DNA of 64,000 nucleotides from positions 248,001 through 312,000 of the forward strand of contig NZ_JABFOE010000003.1 of the NCBI RefSeq assembly GCF_013116745.1, in the 5' to 3' direction. Below the pieces are notes generated by a model that did no database searches, was not told the DNA's origin, and saw only the letters and a list, made by a program, of their open reading frames with translations. The stretch's first letter is position 1; the number at the start of each line of letters is the position of its first letter. The DNA is from Arthrobacter sp. 260 (GTDB lineage: Bacteria; Actinomycetota; Actinomycetes; Actinomycetales; Micrococcaceae). Positions 52,050 to 60,728 of this stretch are shown here, piece by piece. The translations under genes were made by a program, and so were the position numbers.

Positions 52050-54152
52050 ATGACTTCCGAATCGGCTCCGAACACCACCGCTTTGCCCGAGACCCCCTTC
52101 CACGACCTGGATCACTTCATCGCGATTCCCCGGCTGGGAGGGTTGGTGCTCTCACCCGACGGCTCTCGACTGGTGACGACCGTGGCGACGCTGAACCAGA
52201 AGGCGACCGAATACAAGACGGCACTGTGGCAGCTCGACCCGACGGGTGAAAAGCCTGCCACGCGCCTGACCCGGAGCAGCAAAGGCGAATCGGGGGCAGC
52301 ATTCCTTGCCAGCGGAGACCTCCTGTTCACCTCCACGCGGCCCGACCCGGACAGCAATGGCCCGGACACGGGCAAGGATCCCTCCAACTCGCTGTGGCGG
52401 CTCCCCGCGGCCGGTGGCGAGGCGCGGGTGGTGCTCTCCCGCCCCGGAGGGGTCAGCGGCATTCTGACCCCCCAGAACGCCGAGAATGCAGTCGTCATCG
52501 CCGATGTTCTCGCCGGTTCGACCGACGAGGCCGACGACGGCGAACGGCGGACCGTTCGCAAGGACGCCTCGGTGGCAGCAATCCTGCACTCCGGCTACCC
52601 GGTCCGCTACTGGGACGCCGACCTGGGACCAGCCGAGCCACGCTATTTCGCGCTCGAAAGTGACGGTTCGGATGCGGTCCTTCCCTCAACCGTCGAGGCG
52701 GGCACGCAGGCCGAGCTCCGCGATCTCACGACCGGGGCGGGCCAGGCGCTCCGCAACGCCCAGCAGGTGATCAGCCCTGACGGGTCGGTGGTGATAACCT
52801 CCCTGAGCGTCCCGACGGGACTCGGTGGCCTCCGCAGCGTCCTGGCGCGCATCGAGGTCCAGACGGGCGAACGAACCATCATTCTCGACGACCCAGGCTA
52901 TGACTTTTCGCCTGGGCCGGTCAGCCCGGACGGGACCACCCTGGTGGTTCACCGCGCCCGGCGGACCACTGCCAGCGTGTCCGCGCAGCAGACTCTCGGC
53001 CTGCTTCCCGTTGCGGGCGGCGAGCTCACCGAACTCGCCACCGACTGGGACCGTTGGCCATCTCCTGCGGCCTGGCTGCCGGACGGCAGCGCGTTGCTCG
53101 CCACCGCGGACGAGGAGGGCGCGTCACCCGTGTTCAGGATCGCTGTCGCTTCCGGGGAGGTGACCCGGGTGACCCAGGACAGTGCTTCCTACACCAACGT
53201 GGTCCTATCGCCCGACGGGGGTACAGCCTATGCGCTGCGCAGCTCCTACGAGTTCCCCGCCGAGGTCGTCAGGATTGACCTGTCCGACTCGACGGTAGTG
53301 GCACTGACCGGACCAGTGGAGCGGCCAGCACTCCCGGGGCGGTTGGAACGGGTGGAGACGACTGCCGAGGACGGCCAGAGGATCGGATCCTGGCTGGTCC
53401 TCCCGACCGACGCCAGTGCATCCAAGCCAGCGCCGCTGCTGCTCTGGATCCACGGCGGCCCGCTCGGTTCCTGGAACGCCTGGACCTGGCGCTGGTCCCC
53501 GTGGCTGCTCGCAGCCCAGGGCTACGCCGTGCTCCTCCCCGACCCCGCCCTGTCGACCGGGTACGGGCAACACATGATCGACCGGGGCTGGGGCCAGTGG
53601 GGCAAGGCGCCCTACACCGACCTGATGACCGCCACCGACGACGTCGTATCCCGCCCTGACATCGACGAGACACGCACCGCGGCGATGGGTGGATCCTTCG
53701 GCGGCTACATGGCTAACTGGATCGCCGGGCACACCGACAGGTTCACCGCGATCGTCACGCACGCGAGCCTGTGGGCGCTTGACCAGTTCGGGCCGACCAC
53801 TGACGCGTCGTACTACTGGGAAAAGGAAATGACGCCGAAGATGGCGTCGGAGAACTCACCCCACCACCACGTCGACCGCATTGCCACCCCGATGCTCGTG
53901 ATTCACGGCGACAAGGACTACCGGGTCCCCATTGGGGAGGGCCTGCGGCTCTGGTACGAACTGCTGTCCAAATCCCAGTTGGCGGTCGACGAGGAAGGCA
54001 GGACCGAGCACCGGTTCCTGTACTTCCCCGACGAGAACCACTGGATCCTCAAACCGCAGCACGCGAAGGTCTGGTACGGGGTTGTTGAGCACTTCCTGGC
54101 GCACCACCTGCTGGGCAGGGACCCACAGCTTCCGCGCGAGCTCGGCCTCTAG
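52050..54152 (+). CDS. S9-family peptidase (prolyl oligopeptidase/acylaminoacyl peptidase type)
   Basis: A 700-residue protein. The first 420 residues form a beta-propeller with repeated SPDG-type blades (LSPDGSRLVT, SPDGSVVIT, SPDGTTLVV, SPDGGTAYAL). The hydrolase domain follows: oxyanion region WIHGGPLGSW, nucleophile in GGSFGGYMANW (Ser near 549), Asp in HGDKDYRVP and His in DENHWIL, so the triad is complete. It has no signal peptide and should trim short peptides in the cytoplasm. The ATG at 52050 has only a modest ribosome site. Confidence 0.9.
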   Translation: MTSESAPNTTALPETPFHDLDHFIAIPRLGGLVLSPDGSRLVTTVATLNQKATEYKTALWQLDPTGEKPATRLTRSSKGESGAAFLASGDLLFTSTRPDPDSNGPDTGKDPSNSLWRLPAAGGEARVVLSRPGGVSGILTPQNAENAVVIADVLAGSTDEADDGERRTVRKDASVAAILHSGYPVRYWDADLGPAEPRYFALESDGSDAVLPSTVEAGTQAELRDLTTGAGQALRNAQQVISPDGSVVITSLSVPTGLGGLRSVLARIEVQTGERTIILDDPGYDFSPGPVSPDGTTLVVHRARRTTASVSAQQTLGLLPVAGGELTELATDWDRWPSPAAWLPDGSALLATADEEGASPVFRIAVASGEVTRVTQDSASYTNVVLSPDGGTAYALRSSYEFPAEVVRIDLSDSTVVALTGPVERPALPGRLERVETTAEDGQRIGSWLVLPTDASASKPAPLLLWIHGGPLGSWNAWTWRWSPWLLAAQGYAVLLPDPALSTGYGQHMIDRGWGQWGKAPYTDLMTATDDVVSRPDIDETRTAAMGGSFGGYMANWIAGHTDRFTAIVTHASLWALDQFGPTTDASYYWEKEMTPKMASENSPHHHVDRIATPMLVIHGDKDYRVPIGEGLRLWYELLSKSQLAVDEEGRTEHRFLYFPDENHWILKPQHAKVWYGVVEHFLAHHLLGRDPQLPRELGL

Positions 54153-54179
54153 CGGCGCCAGCGCCGCTAGACTTCCCTA

Positions 54180-54728
54180 GTGAATTCTTCCTTCAGGATC
54201 CGGCCCGCCCGTACGTCCGATGTCCCTGCAATCAAGGCGCTGGTGGCGCCGTTGGCCGACAACCGGGTGCTGATGGCCAAGGAGACGGTCGCCTACTACG
54301 AGGGTCTGCAGGAGTTCCGCATTGCCGAGGACGACGACGGCGTCCTCGGCTGCGGCGCCCTGCACGTGATGTGGGAGGACCTGGCGGAGATCCGTACCCT
54401 CGCCACGTCGCGTGCCGCGCAGGGCCGCGGCATTGGCACCGCGTTGGTGGAGCGGCTGCTCGACGACGCCCGCGACCTCGGAGTCGAACGTGTCTTCTGC
54501 CTGACGTTCGAGGTGAAGTTCTTCCAACGCCGGGGATTCCAGGTGATGGCGGATCAATCAGCTGTGGACCCGGCAGTCTATTCGGAGCTACTCCGCTCCC
54601 ACGACGAAGGCGTGGCGGAGTTCCTCGACCTGGCCAGAGTCAAACCAAACACACTTGGCAATACCCGGATGATCCGTCAGCTCGGGGGGTTAGCTGGCGG
54701 TAAAGGTGGCATCCCGGCCGGGGGATAG
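54180..54728 (+). CDS. Amino-acid N-acetyltransferase (GNAT; ArgA-like)
   Basis: A 182-residue GNAT enzyme. IRPARTSDVPAIKALVAPLADNRVLM near 7-32 and the acetyl-CoA loop QGRGIGTALVERLLDDARDLGVERVFCLTFEVKFFQRRGFQVM near 82-122 match short actinobacterial ArgA proteins, which acetylate glutamate or glutamine in arginine synthesis. The identity as ArgA is inferred from the N-terminal pattern; a general amino-acid acetyltransferase is the alternative. The start is a GTG at 54180, 27 nt after the peptidase stop. No other arginine genes are adjacent. Confidence 0.8.
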   Translation: MNSSFRIRPARTSDVPAIKALVAPLADNRVLMAKETVAYYEGLQEFRIAEDDDGVLGCGALHVMWEDLAEIRTLATSRAAQGRGIGTALVERLLDDARDLGVERVFCLTFEVKFFQRRGFQVMADQSAVDPAVYSELLRSHDEGVAEFLDLARVKPNTLGNTRMIRQLGGLAGGKGGIPAGG

Positions 54729-54813
54729 ATAAGCTAAGGGGGCTTGGCATCTATGACGATGCGAAAAGCGGGTCCCGAAACCGGGTTCCAACCGAGCGAA
54801 AGTAGGTCACACT

Positions 54814-54996
54814 ATGGGTGCAGACGACAAGGCAGCAAACACCGGCGAGAAGCTGGGCGGCAAGATCAAAGAAGGTGTTGGCAAGCTCACCGGCAACGAA
54901 AAGATGGAAGCTGACGGTCACAAGGACCAGGCCTCGGGCGACATCAAGAACGCTGGCGAGAACATCAAGGACGCTTTCAAGGGTGACAACCGCTAG
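54814..54996 (+). CDS. CsbD-family stress protein
   Basis: A 60-residue hydrophilic protein: GEKLGGKIKEGVGKLTGNEKMEADGHKDQASGDIKNAGENIKDAF. The K-x-K-E-G-x-G-K-L-T-G-N core defines the CsbD family, general stress proteins often controlled by alternative sigma factors. It probably forms a small helical bundle or stays flexible. The ATG at 54814 has GAAAGTAGG upstream. A strong hairpin closes the unit. Confidence 0.9.
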   Translation: MGADDKAANTGEKLGGKIKEGVGKLTGNEKMEADGHKDQASGDIKNAGENIKDAFKGDNR

Positions 54997-55061
54997 TTCT
55001 GGTCCGCGCCGGTATCCGCAAGACTGTCGATAGTCAGCGGAAGCCAAATCGAGGATTCTCG

Positions 55062-55106
55062 CTGTGGGAGGGGCCGGGCTGTTTCAGCCCGGGGCCCCTC
55101 CCACAG
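55062..55106 (+). terminator. Long GC-rich hairpin after the CsbD gene
   Basis: CTGTGGGAGGGGCCGGGCT (55062-55080) pairs with the strand at 55086-55106 with a 2-nt bulge and a 5-nt GTTTC loop. It lies 65 nt after the CsbD stop. A T-run is missing, but stem stability is very high. Confidence 0.75.
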
Positions 55107-55135
55107 TCAGTTAAACGGCCGGGTAGAGGCCCCCA

Positions 55136-55191
55136 TAAACCAGTACCTGCACCGGAGCTAAACCAGTAGTTACCCCTATAGGCAAGTAGTT
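55136..55191 (+). promoter_or_regulatory. Repeated sites upstream of the dihydroxyacetone kinase operon
   Basis: TAAACCAGTA occurs at 55136-55145 and 55159-55168, 23 bp apart. AGTAGTT occurs at 55165-55171 and 55185-55191, 20 bp apart. The spacings are about two helical turns, so a regulator could bind one DNA face. The dhaK ATG is 90 nt downstream. No regulator gene for the operon is adjacent. Confidence 0.45.
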
Positions 55192-55280
55192 GGGCTGAGG
55201 GTAGGGTTCAGTCAAGCCCAGCAGGTCCGGCGGGCCCGTCCACCCAAGAGAATTGCATGTCCGTTCACCGAGGAGCCGTC

Positions 55281-56282
55281 ATGAAAAAGCTAATCAACGA
55301 CCCTAAACAGGTGGTCACCGAGTCAGTGGAAGGATTCGGGGCTGCGCACGCAGACTTGGTGAGTATTCACTCGGATCCCCTGTTCATCACGCGTCGTGAC
55401 GCGCCCCGCCAAGGGAAGGTAGGGCTGGTCTCGGGTGGCGGCAGTGGTCATGAACCCCTGCACGCCGGGTACGTAGGGATGGGAATGCTCGACGCCGCAG
55501 TGCCGGGCGCCATGTTCACCTCCCCGACACCCGACCAAATCCTCCCCGCCACCACTGCAGTCGATGGTGGCGCGGGTGTGCTGCATATCGTCAAGAACTA
55601 CACCGGGGATGTCCTCAATTTCGAGACGGCAGCGGAGCTGGCCGAGGCAGAGGGAATCACTGTCCGGTCGGTCCTGGTGAACGACGACGTCGCCGTCGAG
55701 GATTCGCTGTACACCGCGGGCCGTCGTGGTGTTGGGGGGACGGTCCTGGTCGAGCGAATCGCCGGTGGCGCAGCGGAGCGAGGCGACACCCTTGACGCCG
55801 TGGCTGAGGTGGCCCAGCGGGTCATCGACAATGTCAGGTCAATGGGCGTCGCGCTGGCGGCCTGCACCGTCCCGCATGCCGGCCGGCCAAGCTTCGAGCT
55901 CACCGACGAGGAGATTGAGATCGGTATTGGCATCCACGGGGAACCGGGCCGGCACCGGATCGCGATGGAGCCTGCCGACGGGATCACTGATCGGCTGATG
56001 GAGCCGATTCTTTCAGACCTCGGGGTGGGCAGCGGTGAGCGCGTCCTGTTGTTCGTCAACGGGATGGGCGGCACTCCGGCCAGCGAGCTGTACATCGTCT
56101 ACCGCCGGGCCCGCCAGTTGCTGGAGGAACGCGGGATCGTCGTCGAACGCTCACTGGTGGGCAACTACATCACGGCGCTGGAAATGCAGGGCGCCTCGAT
56201 CAGCGTGCTGCGCCTGGACGACGAGATGGTCCAACTATGGGACTCCCCGGTCCGGACCGCCGCACTCCGCTGGGGGGTTTAG
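55281..56282 (+). CDS. dhaK: PTS-type dihydroxyacetone kinase, subunit DhaK
   Basis: The 333-residue subunit binds dihydroxyacetone as a hemiaminal to His. [26 protein letters not shown] near 51-76 and [12 protein letters not shown] near 104-115 form the substrate pocket; the covalent His is in [12 protein letters not shown] near 217-228. The ATG at 55281 follows AGGAG. The frame is open 24 nt further, to 55257, but without a ribosome site. It is followed at once by dhaL and dhaM, so the enzyme uses phosphoenolpyruvate through the PTS rather than ATP. Confidence 0.95.
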   Translation: MKKLINDPKQVVTESVEGFGAAHADLVSIHSDPLFITRRDAPRQGKVGLVSGGGSGHEPLHAGYVGMGMLDAAVPGAMFTSPTPDQILPATTAVDGGAGVLHIVKNYTGDVLNFETAAELAEAEGITVRSVLVNDDVAVEDSLYTAGRRGVGGTVLVERIAGGAAERGDTLDAVAEVAQRVIDNVRSMGVALAACTVPHAGRPSFELTDEEIEIGIGIHGEPGRHRIAMEPADGITDRLMEPILSDLGVGSGERVLLFVNGMGGTPASELYIVYRRARQLLEERGIVVERSLVGNYITALEMQGASISVLRLDDEMVQLWDSPVRTAALRWGV

Positions 56283-56284
56283 GG

Positions 56285-56941
56285 GTGGCCGAAGAATCTG
56301 CTGCCACCCTCACGTCGGCATGGGTGGCGGATTGGCTGCGGGAAAGTGCGCGGGTGATCGGCGAACACCGCCAGGAACTCATCGACCTGGACCGTGCGAT
56401 CGGCGACGCCGATCACGGGGAAAACCTGGACCGTGGTTTTTCGGCTGTCCTGGCGAAGCTGGACGGGGCTGATTCAGGCACCCCGGCCGCGCTGCTGAAA
56501 ATCGCCGCGATGACCCTGATGTCCTCGGTCGGAGGAGCCGCCGGCCCGCTGTACGGGACGGCGTTCCTGCGGGCCGCCACCTCGCTGGGAGATACCGAGC
56601 GGATTGGCCCCGACGATGTTGTCGGGTTGTTGACCGCAGCCCGGGACGGGGTGGTAGCCCGAGGGAAGGCTGAGCCGGGTGACAAGACGATGGTTGATGC
56701 GTGGACTCCTGCCGTGGAGGCGGCGGGCACGGCGGCGATGGCGGGAGCGTCAGTGGTTGAGGTGCTTGCGGCCGCGGCGAACGCCGCCAACGCCGGGGCG
56801 ACCGCCACCGAGCCACTGATTGCCCGGAAAGGACGGGCGAGCTACCTCGCCGAACGCAGTGCCGGGCACCTCGATCCCGGCGCCGTCTCCACCGGGCTGA
56901 TCCTGCAGGCAGCAGTCGATGCTGCCGGAGGTCAGCCGTGA
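56285..56941 (+). CDS. dhaL: PTS-type dihydroxyacetone kinase, ADP-binding subunit DhaL
   Basis: A 218-residue helical-barrel protein that carries tightly bound ADP/ATP and moves phosphate from DhaM to dihydroxyacetone. The Mg-binding motif LDRAIGDADHGENLDRG near 36-52 has the three Asp residues, and SSVGGAAGPLYGTAFLRAA near 79-97 is the nucleotide loop. The GTG at 56285 is 2 nt after the dhaK stop, and the end overlaps the dhaM GTG by 4 nt, so all three are coupled. Confidence 0.94.
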   Translation: MAEESAATLTSAWVADWLRESARVIGEHRQELIDLDRAIGDADHGENLDRGFSAVLAKLDGADSGTPAALLKIAAMTLMSSVGGAAGPLYGTAFLRAATSLGDTERIGPDDVVGLLTAARDGVVARGKAEPGDKTMVDAWTPAVEAAGTAAMAGASVVEVLAAAANAANAGATATEPLIARKGRASYLAERSAGHLDPGAVSTGLILQAAVDAAGGQP

Positions 56942-57681
56942 ACGTGGGCCTGGTCATCGTCTCCCACAGCTCGAAGATCGCCGAGGGGGTCTGTGACCTT
57001 TCCCGGCAGATGGCGGCCGACGTCGAGCTGGTGCCCGCCGGCGGGGTCGAGGACGCGGGAGGGGCGCCGCGGATCGGCACCAGTTTCGAGAAGGTCCTGA
57101 CAGCGATTTCAGCCGCGGACAGCGGCGCAGGGGTGGTGGTGCTGACTGACCTGGGCTCAGCCGTGATGACCGCTGAGATGGCCCTGGAGTTTCTGGACAG
57201 TGACCAACGGGGCAGGGTGCGGTTGGCCCGCGCCGCCTTGGTCGAGGGGGCGGTCGCCGCGGCCGTCGAAGCGCAGACCGGTGCCGATGCCGACCAGGTG
57301 GTCCGAGCCGCCGAGGCAGCAGTCGTGGCCCTGGATCCGGTTGCCCTTGAACCTTTCGTCAGCCACGCCGCCGCTGCTCCTGGAGAGGTGCAGGAAGGCC
57401 CCGCACCGGGCGGCGAACCGGTTGAAGGGTCGTGGGAACTGCCGAATCCGATGGGGCTGCACGCCCGGCCCGCTGCCACCCTCGCCCGAATGATGAGCGA
57501 ACTGGATGCTGAGGTAAGTGTGAACGGCGTCGACGCAAAGTCGGTGATGCTCCTGATGAGCCTGGGGCTGGGTCAGGGCAAGGTCCTCACGGCGTCTGCC
57601 GCCGGTCCGGATGCCCAGAAAGCGATCGACCAGATTGGCAGCGAAGTTACCAGCGGATTCGGGGAGCTGGCCGCCGGGTAA
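56938..57681 (+). CDS. dhaM: DhaM phosphotransferase subunit fused to HPr
   Basis: A 247-residue protein. The first 130 residues are an EIIA-Man-like domain, GLVIVSHSSKIAEGV, with phospho-acceptor His10 and LTDLGSAVMTAEMA near 62-75. After an Ala/Pro/Gly linker the last 85 residues are HPr: NPMGLHARPAATLARMM with the active His near 178, then VNGVDAKSVMLLMSLGLGQG with the Ser region. So DhaM brings its own HPr; the enzyme I domain found in some longer DhaM proteins is missing and must be supplied in trans. The start is a GTG overlapping dhaL. Confidence 0.93.
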   Translation: MNVGLVIVSHSSKIAEGVCDLSRQMAADVELVPAGGVEDAGGAPRIGTSFEKVLTAISAADSGAGVVVLTDLGSAVMTAEMALEFLDSDQRGRVRLARAALVEGAVAAAVEAQTGADADQVVRAAEAAVVALDPVALEPFVSHAAAAPGEVQEGPAPGGEPVEGSWELPNPMGLHARPAATLARMMSELDAEVSVNGVDAKSVMLLMSLGLGQGKVLTASAAGPDAQKAIDQIGSEVTSGFGELAAG

Positions 57682-57690
57682 GCACAGACG

Positions 57691-58638
57691 TCAGCGGGGG
57701 AGCGCGATCCCCTCAGGAGTTTCACGCGCCAGGCCGTCCTTCACCAGACCGGTCAGTGACCGTTCAAGCTGGTCCGTGGGCGCGTTAAGCCGGTGCAGTT
57801 TCATCAATGGCGATACAGCGGGGCCGTTCCCGCCATCGGGGGTCAGGTCCACTGGCTCAGCGACGAGCAGCTCCCGGACCACCGGGCCGGTCGCGTCCCG
57901 GAGCACGCCCATCATCGCCCCCCTCACCTGGCGGTCGGTCCCCGCCCACCCCTGGCCCTTGGGCACATACAGCGGTTCCGGGCGGCCAGCTGCCACCCAC
58001 GCGCAGCTCTCAAGCACTGGGCACTGCCCGCATTTCGGGGACCGGGCGGTGCACACCAGCGCACCAAGCTCCATCACCGCAGCGTTCCAGCGCACGGAAC
58101 GGGCGTCGTCGTCGGGCATCAGCCCAGCGGCACGCCGCATCTCGGCGGCTGTGAGGGCTGGCGCGGGTAACGCATCGCCGCCGACCAGGCGGGCGTGGAC
58201 CCTGCGGATGTTGGTGTCCACCACTGTCTCCCGCTTCCCGAAGGCGAATGCCGCGATCGCCGCAGCGGTGTAGGTGCCAACCCCGGGTAGCTTGAGCAGC
58301 TCGCCATAGGTGTCGGGAACCTCCCCGCGATGGTGCTCAACGATCGCGTGGGCGGCTCGATGCAGCCGCAGGGCGCGGCGTGGATATCCCAGCCTGCCCC
58401 AGTTCCGTACTGCCTCCCCTGGGCCCGCAACCGACAGGTCAGCAGGGGTGGGCCACAGGGACATCCACGCGGTGAACACCGGCAGCACCCGTACCACCGG
58501 GGTTTGCTGCAGCATGAACTCACTGACCATCACTGCCCACGGGGTGCGGGTGGGCCCGCGCCACGGTAGGTCCCGGGCCTCGGCATCGAACCACTCGATG
58601 ATGCGCTGATGCAGCCGCGCAGGTGACACCGGATCCAT
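57691..58638 (-). CDS. mutY: A/G-specific adenine DNA glycosylase
   Basis: The enzyme removes A mispaired with 8-oxoG. From the ATG at 58638 (AGGAGGGT upstream) it has 315 residues. MVSEFMLQQTPVVRV (catalytic Glu near 40), the helix-hairpin-helix LPGVGTYTAAAI near 122-133 and VVDTNIRRVHARL (catalytic Asp) mark the HhH-GPD domain. The 4Fe-4S cluster ligands are C-x6-C-x2-C-x5-C (CTARSPKCGQCPVLESC). The C-terminal domain is short compared with E. coli MutY. It is convergent with dhaM (9 nt apart). Confidence 0.93.
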   Translation of the reverse strand: MDPVSPARLHQRIIEWFDAEARDLPWRGPTRTPWAVMVSEFMLQQTPVVRVLPVFTAWMSLWPTPADLSVAGPGEAVRNWGRLGYPRRALRLHRAAHAIVEHHRGEVPDTYGELLKLPGVGTYTAAAIAAFAFGKRETVVDTNIRRVHARLVGGDALPAPALTAAEMRRAAGLMPDDDARSVRWNAAVMELGALVCTARSPKCGQCPVLESCAWVAAGRPEPLYVPKGQGWAGTDRQVRGAMMGVLRDATGPVVRELLVAEPVDLTPDGGNGPAVSPLMKLHRLNAPTDQLERSLTGLVKDGLARETPEGIALPR

Positions 58639-58724
58639 TGACCCTCCTGATAGTTGACCATCAATACTGTACTGACCGGCGTGGTGTGACAGGTATCCGG
58701 TGCCCGGGTCCCTAGCCTTAAGGC

Positions 58725-59441
58725 ATGGATTCGCAGGGGGGTACTTCGCGGGGCGGGCCGCAGGACGGCGCACCCCGGCCCTCCGGCACGCCGCGGGTCA
58801 GCCGCCGGGTCTATCGTCGGCGAAGAGTTGCCGTGCTGATCCTCGCCCTCCTGGTGGTGGGGGCCCTGGTCTGGGCCGGAATCGTGATTGCCGGACTGAT
58901 CGGCGGCGCCCAGAACGACGACGCGTCATCCGCCCCCACAGTCGCGCCGTCCTCTGCACCCGCGAGCCCTACTTCTGAGGTGACCGAGTCGACCGAGCCC
59001 GCCGAGACTGCGGGGCCGACCGAAGAGCCATCGGCTTCGCCCTCCCCGACCGAGGGCGCCTGCGCGGACGCCGAAGTGGAGGTCGCTGCCTCCACCGATG
59101 CCCAGGCTTACGAGCCGGAGCAGAACCCCGTGCTTACGCTGACGGTTTCCAACACTGGGGATGAGGCCTGCCCGGTCAATGTGGGCACTTCACAGATGGA
59201 GTTCCTGATCACCAGCGGAGACGACAGGATCTTCTCCTCAGTGGATTGCCAGGAGGGAGCAGAGGATCTCATCCGCGAGATCCCGGCGGGCGGTTCGGAG
59301 GAAGCGAACTTCACTTGGGAACGGATCCGCAGCGTACCGGGCTGCGAGACGGTCGAAGCGACACCGGCCCCGGGTTCCTATGACCTGACGGTGTCCCTGG
59401 GGGGCCGGACCAGCGAGGTTTCAACATTCGAACTGCAGTAG
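58725..59441 (+). CDS. Membrane-anchored extracytoplasmic protein, Ser/Thr/Pro/Glu-rich stalk
   Basis: A 238-residue protein. Residues 1-36 are basic and disordered; one transmembrane helix (VAVLILALLVVGALVWAGIVIAGLIGG, about 36-62) follows; residues 68-108 form a Ser/Thr/Pro/Glu stalk; and about 110-238 is a beta-rich, possibly immunoglobulin-like domain with four Cys, likely two disulfides. DUF4232-like domains look similar, a weak comparison. The domain should be outside the membrane. The gene stands alone between mutY (divergent) and disA (convergent). Confidence 0.75.
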   Translation: MDSQGGTSRGGPQDGAPRPSGTPRVSRRVYRRRRVAVLILALLVVGALVWAGIVIAGLIGGAQNDDASSAPTVAPSSAPASPTSEVTESTEPAETAGPTEEPSASPSPTEGACADAEVEVAASTDAQAYEPEQNPVLTLTVSNTGDEACPVNVGTSQMEFLITSGDDRIFSSVDCQEGAEDLIREIPAGGSEEANFTWERIRSVPGCETVEATPAPGSYDLTVSLGGRTSEVSTFELQ

Positions 59442-59491
59442 CGTCCGCGCGTCGCCTTCACGAGAACCGGCGGCGTTGACGGACCGGCCAA

Positions 59492-60568
59492 CTACATAAA
59501 GCGGTCGAGCAGGCTCGTCTCGGCGATCCGCGATAGCCCCTCGCGGACAGTGCGTGCCCGCTGCTCGCCGATACCGTCCACTGCCATCAGGTCATCAATG
59601 TTCGCGGCCATCAGGTTCTGCAGGCCCCCGAAATGGTCAACCAGCCGGTTGGCGACGGCGGGCGGAACCGCCTTGATGCCTGAGACCAGACGGAAACCCT
59701 TGGGCTGGACTACCGCGTCGAGTGAGTCGATCGACGGGTTGAATCCGACAACGCTCGCGATGGTGCCCAGATCGATCAATTCTGTGGAGCTGAACGCCTG
59801 CAGCTTGGCGAGCTGCTCCTCCACGACGAGGGTCGGCACCTCGAGGTCCAGGTAGTCCCTCAGCACCAGTTCACTGCCCGGACCCAACCCGGTGGTCAGC
59901 TCTTCAACCTGCAGGGTCAGCAACCGGCCGTCGACCCCGAGCTCCAGCACATACTGCGAGATTTCTTCTGAGATCCGCCTGACCATTTCCTGACGCTGCA
60001 GTGTCACAGCCACATCGCGCACCGTGACCATTGCCTCGATCTCCAGCGCCGATAGGGACCCGGTGACCTGGTCCAGACGGGCACGGTAACGCTCGAGTGT
60101 GGCGAGGGCTTGGTTGGCTCGTGCCAGGACCGGCTCGGAGCCTTCCAGCACGTGCCGGAGGCCGTTGATGTACAGGGCGATGATCTGCATAGACTGGCTG
60201 ACGGAGATCACCGGGAGTCCGGTCTGGATCGCCACCCGCTCAGCGGTCCGGTGCCGTGTCCCCGACTCCTGGGTGTCGATGGTGTGATCCGGGACCAGCT
60301 GCACGGCGGCCCGCAGGATATTGCTCGCATCCTTGTCGCAAACGATCGCACCGTCCATCTTCGCGAGCTCCCGCAGCCTGGTGGGGGAGAAGGTGATCCC
60401 AATGTCGAACCCGCCGGAACAGATCGAGTCCACCGTGCGGTCAAAACCGAGCACAATCAGTGCCCCGGTGCGTCCACGAAGGATGCGCTCCAGTCCATCC
60501 CGCAGTGCGGTGCCGGGCGCAACGCGCGCCAGGGTGGCCTTCAACGCGTCCTCTGGGCTGCGAACCAT
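59492..60568 (-). CDS. disA: DNA integrity scanning protein DisA (diadenylate cyclase)
   Basis: The protein makes cyclic di-AMP from two ATP and monitors DNA branches. From the ATG at 60568 (GGAAGGAAG upstream) it has 358 residues, the usual length. The DAC domain has KMDGAIVCD (DGA motif near 71-79) and SGTRHRTAERVA (RHR motif near 102-113). A helical spine leads to the C-terminal helix-hairpin-helix domain (GIGEQRARTVREGLSRI). It lies downstream of radA on the same strand, the classical pairing. Confidence 0.95.
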   Translation of the reverse strand: MVRSPEDALKATLARVAPGTALRDGLERILRGRTGALIVLGFDRTVDSICSGGFDIGITFSPTRLRELAKMDGAIVCDKDASNILRAAVQLVPDHTIDTQESGTRHRTAERVAIQTGLPVISVSQSMQIIALYINGLRHVLEGSEPVLARANQALATLERYRARLDQVTGSLSALEIEAMVTVRDVAVTLQRQEMVRRISEEISQYVLELGVDGRLLTLQVEELTTGLGPGSELVLRDYLDLEVPTLVVEEQLAKLQAFSSTELIDLGTIASVVGFNPSIDSLDAVVQPKGFRLVSGIKAVPPAVANRLVDHFGGLQNLMAANIDDLMAVDGIGEQRARTVREGLSRIAETSLLDRFM

Positions 60569-60728
60569 TGCCACTTCCTTCCGGCTACCGGCTTTGCCAG
60601 CCGGAATCCGGATGTGCAAGGCCCTGCCGCGCAGGCACCAGCGCAGCCGTTCCAATCCTAGTGGGAACGCCGCCTAAACCCGGATACCGGCTGACTGCGC
60701 AAATTCGTAACGGTTGGTCATAGCCTTT

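Noticed and set aside
55136..55191. Idea that the CCAGTA repeats before dhaK are the same operator as CAGTAAC at the caspase genes
   Set aside because: The shared core is only CAGTA, and spacing (20-23 bp) and flanks differ from the 11-bp arrangement.
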